A DNA stretch of 8,759 nt from Bacteroidota bacterium (GTDB taxonomy: Bacteria > Bacteroidota > Bacteroidia > Chitinophagales > Chitinophagaceae). A program made the translations under genes and the position numbers. The stretch is from positions 1 to 8,759 of the forward strand of contig JAEWBD010000467.1 of assembly GCA_023391315.1 (NCBI GenBank), read 5' to 3'. Below are positions 1-5,377 of the stretch, one piece after another. Within the stretch, counting starts at the first letter, position 1, and every line of letters begins with the position of its first letter. Under the pieces are notes generated by a model. The model saw only the letters and a program-made list of their open reading frames with translations, was not told where the DNA came from and searched no databases.

Positions 1-537
1 GTATATGATTACTTCATCGGCCAGCGGCATGATTTTCTGGTGCAGGCTATCGTACATAATGCCGGCCAGGTCGTCGGCTGTAAGGCTTTCATCTTTTTGC
101 GCAAGATCGGGCCGGCCTACATCGCCAACAAACAAAGTGTCGCCTGTAAAAATTGCATAATCTTTATTATTCTCATCTTTTAAAAGATAGCAGGAGCTTT
201 CCAGCGTATGGCCGGGCGTATGCAATACTACAAGCTGTATTTTGCCGAGCGTAAATGTTTCACCGTCTTTTGCTATATGAACAGGCAATGCTGTTTTGGT
301 GTTCGGGCCGTAAATGACCGGGGCGCCGGTGGCTTTGCTTAAATCCAGGTGGCCGCTTACAAAGTCTGCATGAAAATGCGTTTCAAAAATATATTTTATG
401 GTGGCATTTCTTTGTTTGGCGAGCGCCATATAACCTTCTATATCCCTTATGGGATCAACAATGGCTGCTTCACCTTCGCTTTCAATGTAGTACGCAGCTT
501 CGCTTAAACAACTTGTATATAATTGCTCAATGTACAT
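1..537 (-). CDS. MBL-fold hydrolase, persulfide dioxygenase-like (partial, 3' end outside window)
   Basis: The reading frame starts at ATG 537 and stays open for 179 codons to the window edge, so the C-terminus is missing. It is a metallo-beta-lactamase fold: THFHADF at residues 53-59, HTPGHT at 106-111 and FTGDTLFVGD at 130-139. In ETHE1/CstB-type persulfide dioxygenases the single iron is bound by the first His of the first motif, the His of PGH and the Asp of GD, here H54, H110 and D133, all present. The last His of the general HxHxDH motif is F59, which is usual for this branch (HADFVSGH). The family oxidises glutathione or CoA persulfide to sulfite in the cytoplasm, and many members carry C-terminal rhodanese domains; whether this one does cannot be seen. 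It follows an ArsR-type regulator by 49 bases and has its own promoter-like element. The fold is certain; the persulfide substrate is inferred from family and context. Confidence 0.88.
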   Translation of the reverse strand, partial: MYIEQLYTSCLSEAAYYIESEGEAAIVDPIRDIEGYMALAKQRNATIKYIFETHFHADFVSGHLDLSKATGAPVIYGPNTKTALPVHIAKDGETFTLGKIQLVVLHTPGHTLESSCYLLKDENNKDYAIFTGDTLFVGDVGRPDLAQKDESLTADDLAGIMYDSLHQKIMPLADEVIIY

Positions 538-551
538 AAATACAATTTGGG

Positions 552-559
552 CAAAGGTA
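552..559 (-). promoter_or_regulatory. Candidate Bacteroidota -7 promoter element before the MBL gene
   Basis: On the minus strand this reads TACCTTTG, an exact match to the Bacteroidota -7 consensus TAnnTTTG, followed by C. It lies in the 49-base gap between the ArsR gene and the MBL start, so the leader would be only about 8 nt. No clear TTTG -33 box is seen 17-23 bases upstream. It suggests the MBL gene can be transcribed separately from the regulator gene. Confidence 0.55.
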
Positions 560-566
560 CAACCGT

Positions 567-585
567 CTTAAAAAGGGCGTTTAAG
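567..585. promoter_or_regulatory. Hyphenated inverted repeat, candidate repressor operator
   Basis: The arms CTTAAA (567-572) and TTTAAG (580-585) are perfect inverted repeats separated by 7 bases. The site ends 8 bases upstream of the -7 element at 552-559, where a bound ArsR-type dimer would block RNA polymerase. The right arm also belongs to a tandem GTTTAA repeat at 579-590. The arms are short and AT-rich, so chance is a real alternative. Confidence 0.3.
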
Positions 586-586
586 T

Positions 587-928
587 TTAACTAACCAGTT
601 GTTCAATAAAGCTGTTTATCTCTTTCAGGCGCTTATAGTTAAGCGAATAAAAGATAAATTTTCCTTCCCGCTGCGTTAATACTATTCCTGCCCGGCGTAA
701 AATGGCCAGATGCTGGGATACAACTGACTGCTCAAGCCGCAGATTGACATAAATTTCTGTAACAGTTATTTTTTGATTTTCATCGATCAGTTTTACCAAT
801 AACTGTCTTAGTTTATGATTTAAGGCGCGCAAAATGGTGGCCGCCTTTTTTAGCCTTAGGAAATCCAGCCTTAATTCCTCACCTGTGGATTTTTCAGTTA
901 TCACAAGAAATTGGGGTGTAACATTCAT
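587..928 (-). CDS. ArsR-family winged-helix transcriptional regulator, cysteine-free
   Basis: This 113-residue protein has the size and layout of an ArsR/SmtB repressor: a helical dimerisation segment (about 24-52), a helix-turn-helix (about 55-84, with recognition helix QSVVSQHLAILRRAGIV at 67-83) and the wing GKFIFYSLN (89-97). Such proteins bind DNA as dimers and let go when a ligand binds. It contains no cysteine, so it cannot use the dithiol switch of the persulfide sensors BigR/SqrR or the Cys metal site of ArsR/SmtB. The usual alpha-5 Asp/His metal ligands are also missing; the only histidines are H38 and H73. It lies directly upstream of the persulfide-dioxygenase-like gene on the same strand, its likely target along with its own promoter. 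ATG 928 is the first start in the frame; the first 20 or so residues are not a conserved part of the family, so a later start is possible. The family is clear; the ligand is unknown. Confidence 0.88.
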   Translation of the reverse strand: MNVTPQFLVITEKSTGEELRLDFLRLKKAATILRALNHKLRQLLVKLIDENQKITVTEIYVNLRLEQSVVSQHLAILRRAGIVLTQREGKFIFYSLNYKRLKEINSFIEQLVS

Positions 929-956
929 AAAGAGGTTAATTACATTATATGGGAAA

Positions 957-972
957 AATTATTATAAAAATT
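957..972. promoter_or_regulatory. Imperfect 16-bp palindrome upstream of the ArsR gene, candidate operator
   Basis: The 16 bases AATTATTATAAAAATT match their own reverse complement in seven of eight base pairs. The site lies about 28 bases before the ArsR start, in the 67-base gap after tsaB, where an autorepressor would bind. No TAnnTTTG element was found in this gap. The site is very AT-rich in an AT-rich gap and is unlike the repeat at 567-585, so support is weak. Confidence 0.25.
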
Positions 973-995
973 GTGCCTGTTTCGTATATAGGTTA

Positions 996-1673
996 TTATT
1001 TTTTAAAATAAACAGGTTTTAGATAAAAAGGTTCGCTGTAAGCCACGTTTGAAAACGCCTTTTTTAACCAGCCTTTATAACCCAAAATTATCAATGGTTT
1101 CGAAATAGTAAGCGGATTTACATCAATTATTTTTTTATAATCTGATATTTTTTTGAATTTTTCGCTTCCATTGCCACCAATAACCAGAAAAAAATCACTT
1201 TTTATCTCTTCGATAAGAAACACTTCACTTAAAACTTCAGAAGAATAATTTTTTATTAAGGAGAGCTCTTTATCGTATAAAGCGGTAAAAACCTCCATTC
1301 GGCGCGCATCAATCATGGGACAATACAAAACATTTTCTTCAGTAACCTGTGCCTGGAGTTTTAGTGCCAGTGCCATTACATCCAATGTATTTAGTAAAAT
1401 AAGTGGTTTTTGCAGGGCATAACATAGTGCTTTTGCTGATGAAAGGCCAACCCTTAAACCGGTATAGCTACCCGGCCCGTTTACCACGGTAACAGCGTCA
1501 ATGTCTTTTAAGGCAATACCGGCCTGGCTGGCAACAGATTTAATTGCCGGTTCTAAAAAAGAAGCATGGTCTTTTTGGGAAGCATGCTGCATTTCAAACA
1601 AAATATCTTCTCCGGCACTCAGGATAACCGAGGCTGTTTCAAATGCAGTATTAATACTTAGAATTAAAGCCAA
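996..1673 (-). CDS. tsaB: tRNA t6A37 threonylcarbamoyltransferase complex subunit TsaB (TTG start)
   Basis: TsaB is the non-catalytic partner of TsaD. With TsaE they transfer threonylcarbamoyl from threonylcarbamoyl-AMP (made by TsaC) to A37 of ANN-decoding tRNAs in the cytoplasm. The product is 225 aa, close to E. coli TsaB (231 aa). It opens with the ASKHA-fold strand LILSINTAFETASVIL (3-18) and carries the family signature NGPGSYTGLRVGLSSAKAL (65-83). The usual Asp of the IDTA motif is Asn (N8), tolerable in a subunit with no catalytic role. The start must be a non-ATG codon: the frame has TAA at 1683-1685, then ATA, TCC, ATT and TTG, and TTG at 1673 is the best choice because it places the N-terminal strand correctly. 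That TAA is the stop of the preceding gene, so both genes share one frame, 9 bases apart, and are probably co-transcribed. Confidence 0.93.
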   Translation of the reverse strand: MALILSINTAFETASVILSAGEDILFEMQHASQKDHASFLEPAIKSVASQAGIALKDIDAVTVVNGPGSYTGLRVGLSSAKALCYALQKPLILLNTLDVMALALKLQAQVTEENVLYCPMIDARRMEVFTALYDKELSLIKNYSSEVLSEVFLIEEIKSDFFLVIGGNGSEKFKKISDYKKIIDVNPLTISKPLIILGYKGWLKKAFSNVAYSEPFYLKPVYFKK

Positions 1674-1682
1674 AATGGATAT

Positions 1683-2312
1683 TTAAGTTTGTTGAGATTC
1701 ATGTTCAAGTGATGCGGCTATTGTATAACGCACATCTTTTTCTGTAAGCCGGCTTAATAGATTATAAATATTTTTCAACCCGATTTTTTCACTCCATTCA
1801 AACGGGCCGTAAGGATAATTTGTACCAAGGCGCATAGCAACATCAATTTGTTGTTTGGTACTTACATTTTCTTCCAGCGCAAAATAAGCTTCATTAATAA
1901 TCATGGCAATTATGCGTACTGCAATAAAGCCATAATCATCTTCAACCCAAATAAATTGCCAGTTGAGCTTTTTTAGCACGGTCTCCGCTTCTTGCATAAT
2001 TCCCGCATGGCTGCATGCCAGTTCAATAACAGAACGGCTTAGAAAACCAGGCCATGCATTCAGCCTTACATAGTTTGGCCTGTTTATTTGCCGCCCGGTA
2101 CAATTAATGGCGTGAACAAAAACCAGTGTATTATCTGTAAATGAATTTGCCGGAATATTTGCATCATTAAAACACAGGTCAAAAAAAGCATCTGCGACAG
2201 CGCCGGTAAAACTGCCGCCTGGTTCAATCCATTGCACGGTTATATTTTCCGGAAAGCCTTTTTCCATCAATTCTTTCTGCTGTGCAGCAGTAGCGCGGAT
2301 AGCGATATGCAT
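1683..2312 (-). CDS. 3-hydroxyacyl-CoA dehydrogenase-like protein, probably catalytically degenerate
   Basis: This 209-residue protein resembles a short 3-hydroxyacyl-CoA dehydrogenase. The C-terminal helical domain is clear: DDYGFIAVRIIAMIINEAYF (125-144), then QQIDVAMRLG (154-163) and YPYGPFEWSEKIGL (166-179), matching the family's GF..NR, DxAM.LG and P.GP.E. The N-terminal part (1-100) looks like a shrunken Rossmann domain without GxGxxG. If the active-site block is aligned, the catalytic His of GLHFFNP is N85, the Glu twelve residues later is kept (E97), and the conserved Asn of GFxxNR is V132. It therefore probably does not oxidise 3-hydroxyacyl-CoA, and the name reflects ancestry rather than a shown role. 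It is divergent from ridA and 9 bases upstream of tsaB in the same frame, suggesting co-expression with tsaB. ATG 2312 has a promoter-like element just upstream. Confidence 0.75.
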   Translation of the reverse strand: MHIAIRATAAQQKELMEKGFPENITVQWIEPGGSFTGAVADAFFDLCFNDANIPANSFTDNTLVFVHAINCTGRQINRPNYVRLNAWPGFLSRSVIELACSHAGIMQEAETVLKKLNWQFIWVEDDYGFIAVRIIAMIINEAYFALEENVSTKQQIDVAMRLGTNYPYGPFEWSEKIGLKNIYNLLSRLTEKDVRYTIAASLEHESQQT

Positions 2313-2327
2313 AACTTAATTTCAAAA

Positions 2328-2335
2328 CAAAAATA
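2328..2335 (-). promoter_or_regulatory. Candidate -7 promoter element for the dehydrogenase-like gene and tsaB
   Basis: On the minus strand this reads TATTTTTG, an exact TAnnTTTG match, 15 bases before the ATG at 2312, giving a leader of about 9 nt. No TTTG -33 box is visible at the usual distance. The motif can arise by chance in AT-rich DNA; its place in a divergent intergenic region supports it. Confidence 0.42.
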
Positions 2336-2388
2336 CTATGCGGCCAACAGAGATGTTTAAAGAATATAACCCATAAATGTTTTGACGG

Positions 2389-2396
2389 TAAATTTG
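2389..2396 (+). promoter_or_regulatory. Candidate -7 promoter element for ridA
   Basis: The plus strand reads TAAATTTG, an exact TAnnTTTG match, 23 bases before the ridA ATG at 2420, so the leader would be roughly 17 nt. No convincing -33 box lies 17-23 bases upstream. Since ridA is the only plus-strand gene here and begins in a 107-base divergent gap, a promoter must lie in about this place. Confidence 0.45.
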
Positions 2397-2419
2397 CTGT
2401 TCTTAAATACCAATTAAGC

Positions 2420-2806
2420 ATGTCAAAACAAATTGTACAAACGGAAAAAGCGCCGGCGCCAATAGGGCCTTACAGCCAGGCGGTAAAGGCAGGCGGATTT
2501 TTATTTATAAGCGGACAGGTTGCTATAAATCCGCAAACAAACGAACTGGTTACCGGCAGCATTGCTGAAGAAACCCGGCAGGTTTTAGCAAATATTGATG
2601 CTATTTTAAAAGAAGCCAATCTCACCTTTCAGCATGTGGTTAAAACGAGCATTTTTCTAAGCGATATGGGTTTGTTTTCCGAAGTGAATGAAATTTATGC
2701 AGGTTATTTTAATGGCGATTTTCCGGCAAGGGAAACTGTGGCCGTTAAAACATTGCCCAAAAATGTAAATGTAGAAATAAGTATTACCGCAGTTATTCAA
2801 TTATAA
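2420..2806 (+). CDS. ridA: RidA family reactive enamine/imine deaminase
   Basis: The 128-residue protein is a full-length member of the RidA (YjgF/YER057c/UK114) family. RidA hydrolyses reactive 2-aminoacrylate and related enamines/imines, made by PLP enzymes such as threonine dehydratase, to keto acids and ammonia. It works in the cytoplasm as a trimer with active sites between subunits. The N-terminal signature PIGPYSQAVKAGGFLFISGQ (14-33) and C-terminal FPARETVAVKTLPKNVNVEI (101-120) are present. The residues that define active RidA enzymes are kept: Y18, S31, the carboxylate-binding Arg R104 and E119; the Cys often found two residues after that Arg is T106. ATG 2420 gives the standard N-terminus. 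It is the only plus-strand gene in the window, and its 3' end overlaps the convergent epimerase gene by 14 bases. Confidence 0.95.
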   Translation: MSKQIVQTEKAPAPIGPYSQAVKAGGFLFISGQVAINPQTNELVTGSIAEETRQVLANIDAILKEANLTFQHVVKTSIFLSDMGLFSEVNEIYAGYFNGDFPARETVAVKTLPKNVNVEISITAVIQL

Positions 2807-3728
2807 TTTTAAAGGTTGTTTTATAAGAAGTGATTTGCCCGGGCTCCAGCATTGCCAGGCCCATTTTATTATTAAAGGCATCCGGCGCGGCACTTAAATT
2901 TTCTACAGCAATACTATTACGGTGTGGCGGTATGTATAACTGCAGGTAAGGATAAGATTTTTCCGGCAGGATAGTTAACTGCAAACCAGAAGCATTATTG
3001 CGCAAGGTGCATGCCGGTAAATCATTTTCATTTAACAGAAAACAATTGTCGAGGTTTATTCCTGCAATTAATTCAGGTTGCTGAAATTTATCGTAAGCAA
3101 TCATTTTTCCTGTTGGAAGCAGGCGGCTGTTAAATTCAAGCATCCTGTTGCTGTTTATTTTCATCAGCAGTTTATCTGCTTTACAACCTAATGTAAAGTA
3201 AGGATGCCACCCATCGCAAAGCGGCATTGCATCAGCGGCATTGTTTTGTACAATTGTTTCGACAGATAGTTTGCCCTTGCTTTCAAGCCTGTAAATAACA
3301 ATGCAGGAATATTTAAACGGGTATCCTTCGTTTGTTTTTGTATAATCATATTGAAGTGTTACGATGGCCGCATTTTCATCGGCGCCATAATCGGTTATTG
3401 TAAAAACAGCATCATACAGCAAACCATGAATGGCTTCATCGCCTAACGAGAATTTGTTGATGGTATATTGCTCCCCATTCACACTATACTTACTGTGAGC
3501 CAGCCGGCAAACAAAAGGGCTGAGCCTGGCGCCCTTAAACCCGTTTGTAATATCTTCTTTTGCATTTTCAGGCGAAGAAAAACCATCAATAACATTGAAG
3601 CCATTTAATGAATAGCAGTTAAGCAACGCCCCAAATGCATATATCTGTGCAGTTGTTTTTTCTGCATTGTTTGCTAAAAGAATAACAGGAAAAATACCGT
3701 TTTTATTTACCTCAACACTAAATGCCAT
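2793..3728 (-). CDS. Aldose 1-epimerase (galactose mutarotase-like)
   Basis: With the start at ATG 3728 the product is 311 aa, normal for aldose 1-epimerases, which interconvert the alpha and beta anomers of free hexoses. The catalytic set of GalM is visible: H101 in EAIHGLLYDAVF (98-109), H175 in DGWHPYF (172-178), the substrate-binding D227 in LDNCF (226-230) and the general base E276 in AVENLSAAPDAF (274-285). No signal peptide is seen, so it should be cytoplasmic. A longer frame to 3830 is open, but it would overlap the upstream gene by about 100 bases and add residues not belonging to the fold. ATG 3728 lies one base after the TGA of the GH130 gene, a typical translational-coupling layout. 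The substrate probably follows from GH130 (mannose or glucose type), but family members are often promiscuous. The 3' end overlaps ridA. Confidence 0.92.
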   Translation of the reverse strand: MAFSVEVNKNGIFPVILLANNAEKTTAQIYAFGALLNCYSLNGFNVIDGFSSPENAKEDITNGFKGARLSPFVCRLAHSKYSVNGEQYTINKFSLGDEAIHGLLYDAVFTITDYGADENAAIVTLQYDYTKTNEGYPFKYSCIVIYRLESKGKLSVETIVQNNAADAMPLCDGWHPYFTLGCKADKLLMKINSNRMLEFNSRLLPTGKMIAYDKFQQPELIAGINLDNCFLLNENDLPACTLRNNASGLQLTILPEKSYPYLQLYIPPHRNSIAVENLSAAPDAFNNKMGLAMLEPGQITSYKTTFKIIIE

Positions 3729-3729
3729 T

Positions 3730-4875
3730 TCAATTCTTTTTTTGTGCAACTGCAATTTTTGAATCAGCTGTTCCGTAATAAAGCCACCAGTTGTTTTTAT
3801 AAAGAGCCAGGCCTTCGGCAAAGCAAACATTATTTACTTCACCGGAAAATTCATATGGCTGCTCGGGCTTTAAAAAATACGTATTCATCCGGTCGATTAT
3901 TTTGGAAGGATTGTTTTTGTCCAGCAGCACCTGGCTAACAGTGTAGGTACCTTCCGGCAGGCTGGTATCTCCGATAGAGGGAATATTCCTGCTGTTATAA
4001 ATAAGCAATATACCCTTGCTTGTAAGCATGGCCGGTGGCCCGCTTTCAACAAGGTCGCAATCAAATGTATGTTTACGCACAGGTACGGCAACCTGTAAGG
4101 TGGAAATATTATTGCCTGAATATATGGAATCTAAATTTTTATCAGGCGTTTGTTGTAAAGGTGTCCAATGAATCAGATCGGTTGAAGTGGCGGTCCATAT
4201 ATATTTATCGCCCCAGTACATATAATACAAGCCATTAATTTTCGAGGCAGTTATTTTATTGCTTCTATAACCTGATACGATGGAGCCTGACTTAGACCAT
4301 ATATTTTCATACACGCTATCGCTGAAAACCGGGCCATGTTTCGTCCAGTGCACAAGGTCTGTTGAAGTGGCAATCATCAGCCTGGCTACTTTGCCATCAT
4401 AAGCTGTATAAGTGAGATAATAAGTGCCTGAACTGTCTTCCACCAGGCGTGGATCTTCGCAGCCACCGGGCCATTCGTACTTTTTATAGGCGTCATTCTC
4501 AGGATATAAAACAGGTGCATCGTTTCGCAAAAAATGAATGCCATCAATGCTTTTCGCCAGCCCGATGCGGGAACACCCGGCGCTGTCCTGTGCCCTGTAT
4601 AACATAAACAAGGTATCGTTTCTAACAGCAACCGCCGGATTAAAAACATTCTTGGCTTCCCATTTAACCGTTTTTTGCTGTACGGGACAATTAAAGACGC
4701 GGTCACCGGGCTGCATTACCGGATTCACAGAATCTAATTTGTTAAACGGCAGTAGCCATGTGCTGTCAATTACTTCAGCGGATCCGCTTTTTTTCTCATT
4801 GGAATTACAGCCTGTAAAAAAGATTGCAACGGGCAGCGCAAAACAACAGGCCATCTTTTTAATAAAAGATATCAT
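3730..4875 (-). CDS. GH130 family lipoprotein, probable beta-mannoside hydrolase or phosphorylase
   Basis: A 381-residue five-bladed beta-propeller of glycoside hydrolase family 130. Seen: a lipoprotein signal ending FFTGC with Cys23 as lipidation site, NPAV (79-82), LYRAQD (92-97), the family hallmark GGCEDPRLV (137-145) with catalytic Asp D141, and the terminal blade EGLALYKNNWWLYYGTADS (354-372). Two places where GH130 phosphorylases usually hold phosphate ligands differ: the IYHG motif reads IYNS (292-295) and the GxPP segment carries a Glu (VESGPP, E277). These resemble the hydrolytic beta-mannosidase branch. A lipoprotein outside the cytoplasm also has little phosphate to use, so hydrolysis is the better inference. 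The substrate is probably a beta-mannoside. An aldose epimerase gene follows after one base. ATG 4875 is chosen because it gives a complete signal peptide; M8 is an alternative. Confidence 0.88.
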   Translation of the reverse strand: MISFIKKMACCFALPVAIFFTGCNSNEKKSGSAEVIDSTWLLPFNKLDSVNPVMQPGDRVFNCPVQQKTVKWEAKNVFNPAVAVRNDTLFMLYRAQDSAGCSRIGLAKSIDGIHFLRNDAPVLYPENDAYKKYEWPGGCEDPRLVEDSSGTYYLTYTAYDGKVARLMIATSTDLVHWTKHGPVFSDSVYENIWSKSGSIVSGYRSNKITASKINGLYYMYWGDKYIWTATSTDLIHWTPLQQTPDKNLDSIYSGNNISTLQVAVPVRKHTFDCDLVESGPPAMLTSKGILLIYNSRNIPSIGDTSLPEGTYTVSQVLLDKNNPSKIIDRMNTYFLKPEQPYEFSGEVNNVCFAEGLALYKNNWWLYYGTADSKIAVAQKKN

Positions 4876-4950
4876 GGGCTGAAATTAATGAAATAAGAAA
4901 TGGAATCTTAATTCAAATAAATTTCTCTTAGCCTTAAATTGATTTAATGT

Positions 4951-4967
4951 GCCTGAAAAAAGCAGGC
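4951..4967 (-). terminator. Small hairpin just after the CBM48 gene, weak terminator candidate
   Basis: On the minus strand GCCTG and CAGGC form a 5-bp GC-rich stem around a 7-base loop (CTTTTTT), beginning 4 bases after the CBM48 stop codon. The T-run sits in the loop rather than after the stem, so this is not a standard intrinsic terminator. It could stabilise an mRNA 3' end or be chance. Confidence 0.25.
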
Positions 4968-4971
4968 TTAA

Positions 4972-5262
4972 TTAAATGTTTATCACACTGTTGCTTCCGC
5001 CAAAAATGTTTTGATTTTCACCATCTGCCTCAGGTTCATTTAGCCAGATATTGTCGTTTACGAGGTATTTAAATTCGTGGTAAGTGTTTTTGGGAAGGGT
5101 AACATCGCAGGTAAAACTGCCATCTTTTTTCTTGCTCATCACAACTGAATTTTGCCAGTCTCCGTTTAAACCTAAAATTTCAACAGTTTCTGCATTATCA
5201 AAATTTACGGTGAATTTTACCTTTGAGTAATCTTTTGTTTTGTAATAGGTTTTTTGTACCAT
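4972..5262 (-). CDS. Small free-standing CBM48 / isoamylase early-set domain protein
   Basis: The whole 96-residue protein is one immunoglobulin-like carbohydrate-binding module of the CBM48 / AMPK-beta glycogen-binding type. Visible landmarks are LNGDWQ (32-37), the DGSFTCDVTLPKNTYHEFKY strands (47-66), W73 and NQNIFGGSNSVINI (83-96). In AMPK-beta-like domains the corresponding Trp residues and the Asn of the N-x-F/Y-G segment contact alpha-glucan; here these are W36, W73 and N85. There is no signal peptide and no catalytic domain, so it would act in the cytoplasm by binding glycogen or starch-like glucan, or as a partner subunit of another enzyme. It sits between the secreted DUF1080 gene and the GH130 lipoprotein gene with gaps of 115 and 96 bases, so co-transcription is not certain. 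Domain assignment is good; biological role is unknown. Confidence 0.83.
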   Translation of the reverse strand: MVQKTYYKTKDYSKVKFTVNFDNAETVEILGLNGDWQNSVVMSKKKDGSFTCDVTLPKNTYHEFKYLVNDNIWLNEPEADGENQNIFGGSNSVINI

Positions 5263-5377
5263 GTTGAAATGTTTTTTTGATTCAGTGTTAATAATGCTGC
5301 AAAGAAAAAGTAACCCAAATTAAAATATGTACTTTATACACGATTGTTGATAAAACCCTTAATAAGAGCAAGCCAAA

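Noticed and set aside
834..1022. Plus-strand open frame of 62 codons spanning the ArsR gene start and tsaB end
   Set aside because: It is antisense to the ArsR gene, has no recognisable domain and runs into AT-rich intergenic sequence.
2224..2421. Minus-strand open frame of 65 codons across the ridA upstream gap
   Set aside because: It overlaps the dehydrogenase-like gene start and the divergent promoter region, and its composition shows no protein family feature.
3729..3830. Longer N-terminus for the aldose epimerase, starting at ATG 3830
   Set aside because: It would lie inside the last 100 bases of the well-supported GH130 gene, and the extra 34 residues do not belong to the epimerase fold. 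ATG 3728 gives normal length and a coupled start.
4386..4706. Minus-strand open frame of 106 codons within the GH130 gene
   Set aside because: It is a second frame on the same strand inside a gene with strong motifs; its sequence is not coherent.
4876..4971. Promoter for the GH130 gene (TTTATTTG-like element on the minus strand)
   Set aside because: It matches seven of eight positions but lacks a -33 box and would give a leader of over 35 nt in a very AT-rich gap; not distinguishable from chance.
5263..5377. Promoter or terminator in the gap between the DUF1080 and CBM48 genes
   Set aside because: Only TTCTTTGC, with no matching upstream box, and a weak CTTATTAAG palindrome were seen. Neither is convincing.
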